A stretch of DNA of 64,000 bases from Novosphingobium pentaromativorans US6-1 (GTDB lineage Bacteria; Pseudomonadota; Alphaproteobacteria; Sphingomonadales; Sphingomonadaceae): assembly GCF_000767465.1 (NCBI RefSeq), contig NZ_CP009292.1, positions 692,829 to 756,828 on the forward strand, written 5' to 3'. Each line of letters opens with the position of its first letter. Position 1 is the stretch's first letter. Below the pieces are notes generated by a model, which was not told where the DNA came from, did no database searches, and was given only the letters and a program-made list of their open reading frames with translations. Positions 52,594 to 61,732 of the stretch are shown here, one piece after another. Both the position numbers and the translations under genes were made by a program.

Positions 52594-54003
52594 ATGCCCC
52601 GCTCCCTGGCGCTCCTGTGCACATCCGCGCTGCTTCTAGCCGCCTCACCGCCGAAAGATGACGAAGCATGCCGCCAGTGGCTTGCCGGCGATCACCATGT
52701 GCACAGCGAATTCAGCGCCGGCTGGCAAAAGGACCCGTCCGATCCGACCGCCCTGCCCAAGCCCGTAATGGGCGGCGACAGCCGTCACACGATCCGGCAG
52801 AACGCGCAGATGGCCAGCCGCTTCGGCCTCGACTGGATGGTCTCCACCGACCATGGCGGCCCGGGACATTCCGCCCTGAACGCCCGGCTGGCTTGGCCAT
52901 CGCTTCAGGACGTACGCAGAGATTTCCCCGGCATGATGCTGTTCTACGGGCTTGAATTCGACACGCCCGGCGGTGAGCATGCCAGCCTCATCATGCCGAT
53001 GACCGCCAGCGAGCGCGAGGATCTGCGCCGCATCGAGGCCGGATTTGCCGAGCGCGATGCCTGGCCAACCGATCCTGCAAGAGACACCAAGCCAAGAATG
53101 CTCGATGCCCTGCGCTTCATGGCGGCGCTGGATCATCCCCCCGTCCTCCTCGCCAACCATCCTTCGCGCACGGCGACAGGACGAGGCCAGTGGGGGCTGC
53201 ACGATCCGGCCGAATTCCGCGCCTGGATGGATACGGCACCGGGCATAGCCGTGGGCATGGAGGGCGCTCCCGGCCACCAGGCGGCGCGCCCGTCTCCCGG
53301 CCGCGATCTCGCCCATGGATCGCGCGGACTCTACGGGGGCTATCCCACCCTGGGTGGATTCGACCAGATGACCGCCATTCTCGGCGGCGCCTGGGACTCC
53401 ATGCTGAGCGAGGGACGCCGCTGGTGGATCACCGTGGGTTCGGACTCGCACGGCCATTGGAGCGAGGGCGGCGCCGATTTCTGGCCTGGCGAATATGCCA
53501 GGACATGGGTTCATGCCCGCCGCGATCCGGACGATGTGCTGGAAGGCCTTCGGCAAGGACGAGTCTTCGTGACAACCGGCAATCTGGTGACCGGCCTTTC
53601 GCTGTCGGTTTCGGACGACAACGGCAAACCGCGAAAGGTCGAACTCGGCCAGACCCTGCACTTGAAGCGCGGCACTTCCCCTGTCCTCACGATCCGCCTG
53701 AGGCTGCCGGATACCGAAGATCGTTCCCATGCGCCGCTCGACCATGTCGACCTGATCGCCGGCAGCCTGCGCAGCGGCACGCCCGACACGCACGTCGCAC
53801 GTCGCTTTCCGGTTTCCACGCGTGAGCGCCGCAATGGGGAGGTCACATTGCGCTACCGCATCCCGAAGATCGAAGCATCCCAGTACCTGCGCCTGCGCGG
53901 CACCAGCACGGACCAGGGCGAACCCTTACCGGACCAGCCCGGAGAAGATCCGTGGTCAGACCTGTGGTTCTATTCGAACCCGATCTGGATCGAAACGCGC
54001 TAG
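52594..54003 (+). CDS. Exported PHP-domain metal-dependent phosphoesterase
   Basis: 469 residues from ATG 52594 (a TTG at 52576 is an alternative). Signal peptide, then GDHHVHSEFS (32-41) with the first metal His pair, STDHGGPGHSA, a Glu in FYGLEFDTPGGEHASL, LANHPSR and VGSDSHGH near 290. These are the successive metal ligands of PHP phosphoesterases. Family members cleave phosphodiesters or phosphomonoesters; the exported form acts in the periplasm or outside. It follows an STN TonB receptor, 101 bases away, so it may release a piece the receptor brings in. Confidence 0.8.
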   Translation: MPRSLALLCTSALLLAASPPKDDEACRQWLAGDHHVHSEFSAGWQKDPSDPTALPKPVMGGDSRHTIRQNAQMASRFGLDWMVSTDHGGPGHSALNARLAWPSLQDVRRDFPGMMLFYGLEFDTPGGEHASLIMPMTASEREDLRRIEAGFAERDAWPTDPARDTKPRMLDALRFMAALDHPPVLLANHPSRTATGRGQWGLHDPAEFRAWMDTAPGIAVGMEGAPGHQAARPSPGRDLAHGSRGLYGGYPTLGGFDQMTAILGGAWDSMLSEGRRWWITVGSDSHGHWSEGGADFWPGEYARTWVHARRDPDDVLEGLRQGRVFVTTGNLVTGLSLSVSDDNGKPRKVELGQTLHLKRGTSPVLTIRLRLPDTEDRSHAPLDHVDLIAGSLRSGTPDTHVARRFPVSTRERRNGEVTLRYRIPKIEASQYLRLRGTSTDQGEPLPDQPGEDPWSDLWFYSNPIWIETR

Positions 54004-54024
54004 GCTCTGCGTTCTGCGACGCGA

Positions 54025-55347
54025 TCAGAGCGCGCCGACTTCCACTTTCGAACCATCGACAAGGCGCGAGAGCCGGAATGGCGTGGGATCGATGCTGGGC
54101 GTATCGTTGACGATCAGCTGCGCGGCAAGATAGCCAATACCCGGCCCAACGCCGAAACCGTGCCCGGAACAGCCTGCGGCAAGGACAAGTCCGTCGACCT
54201 TGTCGACCTGCGAGATGACCGGCACTGCGTCGGGCGTGCAATCGACGAATGCGCCCCAGGCACTGTCAATCTCGATGTTCGCCAATTGCGGGAAAGTCGA
54301 GCGCACATTGTGCATGATCTGCCGCACTTGCCGGCCAAGCGGTTCGGGATCGAGGACGCGGGTCTTCTCGAAAATCTTGTCATCGTTGAACAACAGGGCA
54401 GCAGCCGAATCCGGACCGGTCAGGAACGACTTTCCGAGACCGACCTGCACCGCCTTCAGCCGCTGGATGAATTGGGGCATGAACTCGCGGGCATAGCGGA
54501 TGCCCTTCGGCGTCAGTTCAAGGACCGCACGACCGCTGATCGCAAGGGTATAGCTGCCATCGAGTCTGCGCGTCATGGCAAAGTCGGGCGAATAGAGAAC
54601 GTCGCCGACATTGACCGTCGGCTTCGTGCGCAGCGCAGTCTGGCGAACGCTGGCCTGCGGGAAACTGACCCCGTGCGTGCGGACGAAGCGCGATGCCCAT
54701 GCGCCGGCGGCGCAGAGCACGGCATTGGTGCGAATGGTGCCCTTTTCGGTGTGTACGCCGACGACCCTTCCATTGGCGATATCGAGCGCCCGCGCGGCGC
54801 ATTCCTGGTGAATCGTCGCCCCCAGCGCCCTTGCGCCTTCGGCAAGAACCGGCGCAGCCAGCGCCGGCTCAGCCTTGCCGTCGTCAGCCGAATGCAATCC
54901 GCCAACCCAGTTACGCCGCGTCGTCGGCATCCGGTCAGCCGCCTCGGCCGCGCTCAGCATCCGGGTATTGACGCCGAACTCCTTCGCCACCGGGCGCCAG
55001 CTTTCCCAGCCGGCCAGCATCTTTTCATCGTCCGTCGCATATACGAGACCGCAGCGCCGAAAACCGAGATCCTTGCCGATCTCACCCGCCAGTTCGTCCC
55101 AGAGGTGCATCGAAAGCAGCGACAGCGGCATCTCGCGGGCATCGCGATTCTGCTGGCGGCACCAGCCCCAGTTGCGGCTCGACTGCTCGCAACCCACGTT
55201 GCCCTTTTCGATCAGGGCCACAGAAAGGCCGCGCTTGGCAAGGTAATAGGCTGTCGCGGAGCCGACGATGCCGGCACCCACGATCACCACGTCGGCGACA
55301 GCCGGCAGCTTTTCGTCACTGTGAATTCGCTCGACGACTGGGGACAT
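54025..55347 (-). CDS. FAD-dependent oxidoreductase (DAO family)
   Basis: 440 residues from ATG 55347; codons upstream in frame are Cys/Arg-rich and not coding-like. FAD site DVVIVGAGIVGSATAYYLA near 19-37, then NVGCEQSSRNWGWCRQQNRD. The C-terminal half has DSAWGAFVDCTPDAVPVIS and AAGCSGHGFGVGPGIG, closing the flavin site. This is the D-amino acid/opine/glycine oxidase family; it oxidises a C-N bond of an amine or amino acid. It converges with the PHP gene and diverges from the DUF1624 gene. Confidence 0.82.
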   Translation of the reverse strand: MSPVVERIHSDEKLPAVADVVIVGAGIVGSATAYYLAKRGLSVALIEKGNVGCEQSSRNWGWCRQQNRDAREMPLSLLSMHLWDELAGEIGKDLGFRRCGLVYATDDEKMLAGWESWRPVAKEFGVNTRMLSAAEAADRMPTTRRNWVGGLHSADDGKAEPALAAPVLAEGARALGATIHQECAARALDIANGRVVGVHTEKGTIRTNAVLCAAGAWASRFVRTHGVSFPQASVRQTALRTKPTVNVGDVLYSPDFAMTRRLDGSYTLAISGRAVLELTPKGIRYAREFMPQFIQRLKAVQVGLGKSFLTGPDSAAALLFNDDKIFEKTRVLDPEPLGRQVRQIMHNVRSTFPQLANIEIDSAWGAFVDCTPDAVPVISQVDKVDGLVLAAGCSGHGFGVGPGIGYLAAQLIVNDTPSIDPTPFRLSRLVDGSKVEVGAL

Positions 55348-55726
55348 GGATTCGAGACCTCGATTCTGCGTGGCATTGCCCGGGCATGTTGGAAGCAGAA
55401 GCTTCCGTCGCTGCACACATGGCATCGCGCACTCGAAAGATTGCACTGAAAAGAGGCGCTCTTTCAGCAGATGCGGGACCCGGATGCCACAGGGCCCGAC
55501 AATTCCCGCCGCCCGTGTCGGGCGCAAGGGCGGTTCCAGCAGGCACAGGCGCAACAGGCTGCGGCAGCATCTACCGTCCCCAGGGCCAATGCAGATGCGC
55601 TTTTTACTGCGCCGACCACAACTTCCATAGGAAATGTCGCAATATATTGGCCACGATGGTGGCATCGAAAATCGCAATCGATCGGGACAGGCAAAAGCCC
55701 GCCCGGCGGAAAGGACAGTACCTTCA
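55348..55726. other. Divergent intergenic region
   Basis: 379 bases between the FAD oxidoreductase (minus) and the DUF1624 gene (plus). It must hold both promoters. AAGGA at 55711-55715 is a loosely spaced ribosome site for the plus gene. The interior is GC-rich with several overlapping false frames but no recognisable gene, repeat or hairpin. Confidence 0.4.
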
Positions 55727-56926
55727 ATGGCAAATGCCGCTGTCATGGGGCAAGCCCAGTTCGAGGCCAGCCCGCTTACCCAACCGGCCGCCGCCGTACG
55801 CCAGCGCCTGCAGAGCATCGATGCCCTGCGAGGCCTCGTCATGGTCATCATGCTGCTCGACCACGTGCGGGAGACATGGTTCCTGCACATGCAGGTTACC
55901 GATCCGATGGATGCCGCAAGCGTAGCGCCTTCGCTGTTCTTTACCCGCCTGGTAAGCAACCTGTGCGCGCCCGTCTTCGTTGCCCTCACCGGCCTGGGGG
56001 CCTGGCTCTACACGCAAAGCCACAGCAAGGCGGAAGCCTCGACCTTCCTGCTCAAGCGCGGCGTGTTCATCATGTTCCTTGAAGTCACGCTCATTACAAT
56101 GGCCTGGACTTCGAAGCTTCCCCCGACGTTCTGGCTGCAGGTCATCTGGGCGATCGGCCTGTCGATGGTGGCGCTGGCGGCACTTCTGCACCTGCCGCGC
56201 AAGGTCCTCTTCGCCATTGGCCTCGCTATCGTGTGCGGTCACAACCTGCTCGATCCCATTCATCTCGAGCCCGGCCATCCGCTCTACGTGCCCTGGGCCA
56301 TGCTGCACCAGCGCGACATGATCGACCTGCCGTTCGGCCTCATGGCGAAGACGACCTACCCGGTGCTGCCGTGGATCGGCGTGATTTCGCTGGGTTACGC
56401 CATGGGACCCTGGTTCGCCAAGGGTTCGGATGCCGGCGTTCGTCAGAAACGGCTCATGCTCCTCGGTCTTGGCATGCTCGCCGCCTTTGTCGTGCTGCGC
56501 TTCCTCGACGTCTATGGCGACAAGCCATGGACCGCCGGGGAGACGCCGCTGCGCACGTTCATGGCCTTCATCGCCCTGACCAAGTATCCGCCCTCGCTGC
56601 TGTTCCTGTTGCCGACGCTGGGCATCGGCGCCCTTCTGCTCTCGCAATTCGAAAAGGTGCAGGGCCAGGGCTGGATGAATGCGCTGGCGGTATTCGGCGC
56701 AGCGCCAATGTTCTTCTACGTGCTGCACCTTTATGTGCTGCGCGCGCTCTATATGACCGCGCTCTACATCTGGGGGCCCAATCACGGCGAGTTCTTCGGC
56801 GTCGATAACATCGCCTGGGTCTGGATCTGGTACGCCGGTCTGCTGCCGGTTCTCTATGTCCCGACCGTGTGGTTCTCCAAGCTCAAGGCACGCCGCCGCG
56901 ACATCGCCTGGCTCAAGTATCTCTGA
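55727..56926 (+). CDS. DUF1624 (acyltransferase-like) integral membrane protein
   Basis: 399 residues, about ten membrane helices. The start RLQSIDALRGLVMVIMLLDHVRETW is the signature of the heparan-alpha-glucosaminide N-acetyltransferase-like DUF1624 family, with catalytic-type His in LDHVRE. Later blocks are MDLPF-like DLPFGLMAKTTYPVLPWIG and FGAAPMFFYVLHLYVLRALY. Such proteins move acyl groups across the inner membrane onto an unknown acceptor. It stands alone with a divergent FAD enzyme and a cupin gene after it. Confidence 0.78.
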   Translation: MANAAVMGQAQFEASPLTQPAAAVRQRLQSIDALRGLVMVIMLLDHVRETWFLHMQVTDPMDAASVAPSLFFTRLVSNLCAPVFVALTGLGAWLYTQSHSKAEASTFLLKRGVFIMFLEVTLITMAWTSKLPPTFWLQVIWAIGLSMVALAALLHLPRKVLFAIGLAIVCGHNLLDPIHLEPGHPLYVPWAMLHQRDMIDLPFGLMAKTTYPVLPWIGVISLGYAMGPWFAKGSDAGVRQKRLMLLGLGMLAAFVVLRFLDVYGDKPWTAGETPLRTFMAFIALTKYPPSLLFLLPTLGIGALLLSQFEKVQGQGWMNALAVFGAAPMFFYVLHLYVLRALYMTALYIWGPNHGEFFGVDNIAWVWIWYAGLLPVLYVPTVWFSKLKARRRDIAWLKYL

Positions 56927-57078
56927 ACCGAGGCCGAACTCATTCCGGTCCGCGCCCTTGGAAATACCACGGCATGAACTGAATTCCGCCATGTCCCAAG
57001 GAGGCCGATGGATAAATGACCATCGGCCTTCGAGGTAATGGCGTCCCTCCCCTCCCCTTTCATTTTGCGGAGACTCAT

Positions 57079-57801
57079 GTGAGCCCCTTTGCCGATTGTC
57101 CCACTTTCATCGATCTGCGTGCAATTGCCGCCAATCTTCCCGCAACTGACAAGTCAACCAGCGACCCCTTCACCAGCGGCGCCCATCTCGTCGCCCTGCG
57201 CAGCGGGCCGTGCGAAGTAGGGCTTATCGCGCTTGCAGCCGACAGGGGCGAGACCCGCGAAGATCGCGGCGACACCTGGATCTTCGTCCTCGAGGGGGCA
57301 GTAACCCTTGCAGACGCGAATGGCGCGCTGGAACTGGCGGTGGGCGAAAGCTGCGCGGTGGCGCGCGGCACCGCCTTCACCTGGTCGTGCACGGCCTCAA
57401 CTAAACTGCTGTTCATGCGCTATCTGGATGGCGCACCCGGTACTCCCGGCATCACGTCCATCGCCAACGATGCCGAGCTTTCTGCATCGAACCCGCCGGC
57501 TGCCGAACTGTTGCTGGGTGAAACGCCCTCATGCCGGGCCAACACGATGTTCGCCTCGACCGACGAGGCATTCAAATGCGGTGTGTGGGACTCAACGCCC
57601 TACCAGCGCAAACCCATATTCTTCCACCACTGCGAACTGATGCACCTGCTGGAAGGCAGCGTCACATTCGTCGACGCAGAAGGGCGCGAGGCGACCTTCG
57701 CCAAGGGGGATACTTTCATCATCGAACAAGGCGCCGAATGCAGCTGGGACAGCCAGGTCGACGTCGCCAAGATCTACGCATTGTGGCGCAGGCCGGCCTG
57801 A
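57079..57801 (+). CDS. Double cupin protein
   Basis: 240 residues from GTG 57079, with GGAG six bases before (57069-57072). Two Cupin_3-type beta barrels. The first is near 60-115 (DTWIFVLEGAVTLADANGALE, VGESCAVARGTAFTW) and the second near 160-235 (FFHHCELMHLLEGSVTFVDAEG, AKGDTFIIEQGAECSWD). The second keeps HH...E-type metal residues; the first lacks them. Relatives are small-molecule-binding or (S)-ureidoglycine-type enzymes; I do not assign a reaction. Followed by a bidirectional terminator. Confidence 0.7.
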   Translation: MSPFADCPTFIDLRAIAANLPATDKSTSDPFTSGAHLVALRSGPCEVGLIALAADRGETREDRGDTWIFVLEGAVTLADANGALELAVGESCAVARGTAFTWSCTASTKLLFMRYLDGAPGTPGITSIANDAELSASNPPAAELLLGETPSCRANTMFASTDEAFKCGVWDSTPYQRKPIFFHHCELMHLLEGSVTFVDAEGREATFAKGDTFIIEQGAECSWDSQVDVAKIYALWRRPA

Positions 57802-57831
57802 CGAGCGGGCCTGTCACAATCAAGCCATAAG

Positions 57832-57860
57832 CGAGGCGCAGCGAATATCGCTGCGCCTCG
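57832..57860. terminator. Perfect palindromic terminator between convergent genes
   Basis: CGAGGCGCAGCGA pairs base for base with TCGCTGCGCCTCG around a three-base loop, followed by ATTTCCC. It sits between the cupin (plus) and copB (minus) stops and can serve both. Confidence 0.75.
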
Positions 57861-57913
57861 ATTTCCCTGCAGATCGCTCGGAACTGCGCGAACGGCGCGG
57901 CGCGCGCCGCCGC

Positions 57914-58918
57914 TCAGAACATGGCGCGTATTCCCACCACGGCTGAAAAGTCGGAGACGCCCTCACCCGCTGCGCGTGACAGGCGAGCGGTTTCGCCCAG
58001 CTGGCGTTCCCAGTTCACGCCAATATACGGCGCGAGCGAGCGATTGGCGTCGTAACGCAGCCGCGCGCCCAGCTCGACCCTTTCGAAACCGGCCCCGACG
58101 CCTATTTCCGGCACGTCCTGAAACGCAAAGTCGAATTCGACTTCAGGCTCGAGCACCAGCACCTGTGTCAGGCGCTGATCGTAGGATGCCTTGCCGCGCG
58201 CGTGCACATCCCCCTTGTCGGACACGAGCATCTGCCCCTCCACCTCGAACCAGTAGGGCGCCAGCCCCTGGATACCGAGCATGGCGTAAGTGCGCTGGGG
58301 GTCCGGACGCAAATCGTGCCGTGCGCCAAGCTGCAGGTTGAACCAGGGATCGAGAGCATGGCGCCAATAGGCGGCGACTTCTACGCGCTCCGCAGCCTCC
58401 CCGAACGTTCCCTCGCTTTCGCTGGCGACGACGATCCGGTCGATGTCGCCACCGTACCAGGCTTCGCCTTCCCAGCCGTAACCGTCCCTGCCGTCCCTCA
58501 CGCGATACTCGAGGCGGTCGACCTGGAGCGCCAGCGTAGAGAAAGCGGAGTGCTTCAACAGCGCATCGCGCGCTGCCTCCATTCGCTCCTGCGGAAAATA
58601 GCGGTCGGCAGAGTGATCGGTCGGCACCGCCGGCGGCGGCGCGTTGCCCGGCTGATCGGCGACGTCCGGCTCCGCCATGATGTGGCCGGCATGGGCGGAA
58701 TGCCCCTCGCCCATGGGCATGTCCATCGGCATCTCATGGTTGCCAGCGGGCATGGCCTCGCCAGCATCCATGGGCATGTCCATGCCATTCCCGTCATGCA
58801 TGGATCCGTGCATGGAATGGTCAATGGGCGCGTCCTGCGCCGCAGCGAGCTGCGGGGCGATCATGCCCATGACGAGCAACGATGCGGAAGCTAACGCTCG
58901 GACGGATTGGCGCGCCAT
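57914..58918 (-). CDS. copB: Copper resistance protein B
   Basis: 334 residues from the ATG in a TGATG overlap with the copA stop (a GTG one codon earlier is possible). Signal peptide ending LAAAQ, then a Met/His-rich copper-binding domain at about 30-85 (DHSMHGSMHDGNGMDMPMD, NHEMPMDMPMGEGHSAHAGH). A CopB outer-membrane barrel follows (FSTLALQVDRLEYR, GYGWEGEAWYGGDIDRI, NLQLGARHDLRPDPQRTY) and ends VGIRAMF. It takes copper out of the periplasm. Last gene of the five-gene operon. Confidence 0.93.
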   Translation of the reverse strand: MARQSVRALASASLLVMGMIAPQLAAAQDAPIDHSMHGSMHDGNGMDMPMDAGEAMPAGNHEMPMDMPMGEGHSAHAGHIMAEPDVADQPGNAPPPAVPTDHSADRYFPQERMEAARDALLKHSAFSTLALQVDRLEYRVRDGRDGYGWEGEAWYGGDIDRIVVASESEGTFGEAAERVEVAAYWRHALDPWFNLQLGARHDLRPDPQRTYAMLGIQGLAPYWFEVEGQMLVSDKGDVHARGKASYDQRLTQVLVLEPEVEFDFAFQDVPEIGVGAGFERVELGARLRYDANRSLAPYIGVNWERQLGETARLSRAAGEGVSDFSAVVGIRAMF

Positions 58919-60666
58919 CACGCGGCTCCTCCCTCATCGCGAACCGTGACAATGCGCATCATCCCGGAATGCATGTGCAGCAACATGTGGCAATGGAAGG
59001 CCCAGTCGCCCTCCCCGTCCGCAGTCAGGTCGAACGACGCCTTGCCGCCCGGCAGCACATTGACGGTGTGTTTGCGCACCCGGTGCCCGGGCTCACCGCT
59101 GACCAGTTCGAAAAAGTGACCGTGCAGGTGGATCGGATGCGGCATCATCGTGTCATTGATGAGGTTCACACGGACCCGTTCGTTAAGTCGGAACGGAATT
59201 GGGTCAGGACCTTCCGAAAGCGCCTCGCCGTCGATCGACCACATGTAGCGTTCCATGTTGGCCGTCAGATGGACGTCGATCTCGCGGCTCGGCGTACGCG
59301 GATCGGGATTGGGATCGAGCGCGCGCAGGTCCGCATAAGTCAGAACGCGGTGGTCGGCGTTCTCCAGTCCGGTCGGTCGATCCGCCAGACGGTCGACCGG
59401 CATGGGCGAAAGCGTCGCCACGCCCGGCCCCATCTTCACGCCGGGTGCGACAGTGGGGTCGCGCATCGACATCGAATGCCCGGACATGGAGTCGTTGGCT
59501 GGCTTGCTGAGATCGATCACTCCGTCCTCGCCCATGTCCATCCCGGACATGTCCATGCCCATGTCGCGCATGGTGAGCAGCGGCCTTTCGCGCAGCGCCG
59601 GAACCGGGGCGACAAGCCCGGGGCGCTGGGCAAGCGAGCCACGCACAAGGCCGGATCGGTCAATCGCCTCGGCCACGATGGCATAGCTGTCCGCCTCGCC
59701 CGGCTCGACGATGAAGTCGTATGTCTCGGCAATTGCGATCTGCACTTCATCGGTTTCGACCGGCTGGACGTGATTACCGTCGGCAGCGACGACCTTGAGC
59801 GCAAGACCGGGGAGGCGAAAATTGAAGTTGGTCATGGCCGAGGCATTGATCACCCGCAGCCGCACTTTCTCGCCCGGCCTGAACAGCCCCGTCCAGTTCT
59901 CCAGGGTGCCATGACCATTGATAAGGAAGCTGTAGGTCGATCCGGTTACGTCCGAGATGTCGGTCGCATCCATGCGCATCTGCGCCCATTCCAGGCGCTC
60001 GGACAGGCTCTGATCCTTGCCGGCCAGCAACCCGGCCAGAGTCTGCTTTTGTCGGTTGAAATAGCCGCCCATCATCTTGAGGCGCCGCAACTGTTCGTGC
60101 GGATGAATCGGGCTCCAGTCCGACAGGACGATTACGTGCTCGCGATCGCAGGCAACCGGATCCGGACCAGCGGGATCGATGACGATGGGTCCGTAAAGCC
60201 CGACCGCCTCCTGCATCCCGGAATGGCTGTGGTACCAGAACGTGCCGGAGTGAACGATCGGGAACTCGTAGACGAAAGTCTCACCGGGATCGATGCCGGG
60301 AAAACTGACGCCGGGCACGCCGTCCATCTGGAAGGGAAGCAGCAAGCCGTGCCAGTGGATCGAGCTTTGCTCGCGCAAGGTGTTGGTCACGGCAAGACGC
60401 ACGTTCTGGCCTTCGCGCAGGCGCAGGAGCGGTGCAGGCAGCGTACCGTTCACGGTAATCGCATGGGCCGAGCGACCGCCGGTGGCAAAGTGACTTTCGC
60501 CGATCTGCAAGGCAATGGAATCGCCCGAGAGTGTGCCGAAGCCAGCCGTACCCGGCGTACCGCTGCGGGCCCAGGCGGGAGTCACTGCGGAAAGCCCAAG
60601 GCCTCCGGCAAGTATGCCGGACAAGGCAAGGAAGCGGCGGCGATTGAATGGGTCGAAAGCAGTCAT
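58918..60666 (-). CDS. copA: Multicopper oxidase CopA
   Basis: 582 residues. Twin-arginine signal NRRRFLALSG (8-17). All four copper-ligand segments are present: IHWHG (103-107), WYHSHSG (144-150), HPIHLHGHF (510-518) and FHCHMLLHMHSGM (557-569) with the type 1 Cys. Two Met-rich loops, DMGMDMSGMDMGEDG and MSGHSMSMRD near 380-410, would capture Cu(I). It oxidises Cu(I) to the less toxic Cu(II) in the periplasm. Begins 25 bases after the sigma-factor gene and overlaps copB. Confidence 0.94.
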   Translation of the reverse strand: MTAFDPFNRRRFLALSGILAGGLGLSAVTPAWARSGTPGTAGFGTLSGDSIALQIGESHFATGGRSAHAITVNGTLPAPLLRLREGQNVRLAVTNTLREQSSIHWHGLLLPFQMDGVPGVSFPGIDPGETFVYEFPIVHSGTFWYHSHSGMQEAVGLYGPIVIDPAGPDPVACDREHVIVLSDWSPIHPHEQLRRLKMMGGYFNRQKQTLAGLLAGKDQSLSERLEWAQMRMDATDISDVTGSTYSFLINGHGTLENWTGLFRPGEKVRLRVINASAMTNFNFRLPGLALKVVAADGNHVQPVETDEVQIAIAETYDFIVEPGEADSYAIVAEAIDRSGLVRGSLAQRPGLVAPVPALRERPLLTMRDMGMDMSGMDMGEDGVIDLSKPANDSMSGHSMSMRDPTVAPGVKMGPGVATLSPMPVDRLADRPTGLENADHRVLTYADLRALDPNPDPRTPSREIDVHLTANMERYMWSIDGEALSEGPDPIPFRLNERVRVNLINDTMMPHPIHLHGHFFELVSGEPGHRVRKHTVNVLPGGKASFDLTADGEGDWAFHCHMLLHMHSGMMRIVTVRDEGGAA

Positions 60667-60691
60667 CTGCGATAATACGCAAATTCTGCGC

Positions 60692-61279
60692 TTATCCCTC
60701 GAGCATCTGCGACAATTTCTGCCTGGCGCGGTAGATGCGCGTCTCCACGGCCTTGCGGCTGATACCGAGGACCTGAGCGGCCTCGTCCTGGCTCATGTCC
60801 TCGAGTGAACAAAGCAGGAGCGGTTCCTTGAGGCTGTCGGGCAGGCGGGCAATCGCCTCGTGAATCCGTTCCACCCCCAGGCGCGAGGACAGGGCCTCTT
60901 CCGGGTTCTCTTGCGGGTCGGCAATGTGGACGGCATCGTCGATCGGCACCGCAAAGGAAAAGAAGCGGCGGACTTTTCGCCGCCGGGCCCAGTCATGACA
61001 CTTGTTGCGCGCAATGCGCAGGATCCATGCGCGAAACGGCCGCGACCGATCATAGCGGTTGAGAGCGAGGAACGCGGCGACGAAACTCTCCTGGGTGATG
61101 TCGAGCGCGTCGCTCTCAGCGCCGGTAAGTCCGTACACGAAGCGAAACACCGCCTCGCGGTGCAATTTCATGAGGGTATCGAAACCGCTCTGGCGACCCG
61201 CAAGCGCAGCGGCCACCGCCGAAGCATCCTCGCCCTGCCCTGCCGCCTGTTCCGCTGAATGCCGCCCCTGCCCGGACAC
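60692..61279 (-). CDS. ECF sigma factor (CnrH-like position)
   Basis: 195 residues. Region 2: LMKLHREAVFRFVYGLTG, ALDITQESFVAAFLALNRYD and FRAWILRIARNKCHDWARR. Region 4: LPDSLKEPLLLCSLEDMSQDEAAQVLGIS with KAVETRIYRARQKL. Its gene follows directly after a periplasmic metal-sensor gene and an anti-sigma gene, and copA comes 25 bases after its stop. The order anti-sigma, sensor, sigma is that of cnrYXH of Cupriavidus. It should transcribe the whole operon when the sensor binds metal. Confidence 0.87.
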   Translation of the reverse strand: MSGQGRHSAEQAAGQGEDASAVAAALAGRQSGFDTLMKLHREAVFRFVYGLTGAESDALDITQESFVAAFLALNRYDRSRPFRAWILRIARNKCHDWARRRKVRRFFSFAVPIDDAVHIADPQENPEEALSSRLGVERIHEAIARLPDSLKEPLLLCSLEDMSQDEAAQVLGISRKAVETRIYRARQKLSQMLEG

Positions 61280-61285
61280 GCCGGA

Positions 61286-61732
61286 TCATTCCTCTGGGGG
61301 CGCGGTCAGGGCATGGGCAACAGCCGCATCGAAACGTCTTGCCTGATCCGGACGGAGCACGGAACGCATGGCGAAGACATGCTGAAGAGTTGCCTTCTGC
61401 AACTCGCCCATGGCCATATGCGATTGGTCAACGGCTTTCTCCACTGCCGGGCCATAGGCATGCTCGCGCTCCATAGCCTGCGCAAGCTGCGCATTGGCCT
61501 GTCGCAGCCGCCCGTCGAGCAGCTTTCGCCTTTCCGCAAAATCATGCTCGATCCGATCAATCTGCGCTTCCTGCCCTGGATCCAGATCGAGTTCTTCATG
61601 AAGAACGGCATGCAACCTGCTCTCGTGATTATCGCCTGCACGCAGCTTTTGTCCGAGCAGCAAGGCCGCCAGCGCGGCCAGGAAAGCAAGGACGAAGGCA
61701 AGAAAATAGCGGCGCAGGCTTCCCACGGTCAC
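61286..61732 (-). CDS. CnrX-like periplasmic metal sensor
   Basis: 148 residues, the length I recall for CnrX. Membrane helix at about 10-27, then a four-helix periplasmic domain of the Metal_resist/CpxP-like fold. His41-x3-His45 (HAVLH), Glu62, and His118-x3-Met122 (HVFAM) match, with a constant shift of one, the nickel/cobalt ligands His42, His46, Glu63, His119 and Met123 that I recall for CnrX. Start GTG 61732 overlaps the anti-sigma stop. It should sit in the inner membrane, and on binding metal release the sigma factor through the anti-sigma partner. Confidence 0.85.
   Translation of the reverse strand: MTVGSLRRYFLAFVLAFLAALAALLLGQKLRAGDNHESRLHAVLHEELDLDPGQEAQIDRIEHDFAERRKLLDGRLRQANAQLAQAMEREHAYGPAVEKAVDQSHMAMGELQKATLQHVFAMRSVLRPDQARRFDAAVAHALTAPPEE

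Noticed and set aside
58882..60675. 597-codon plus-strand frame opposite copA
   Set aside because: The copA frame has every copper-ligand motif; the opposite frame is His/Arg-rich with no family signature.
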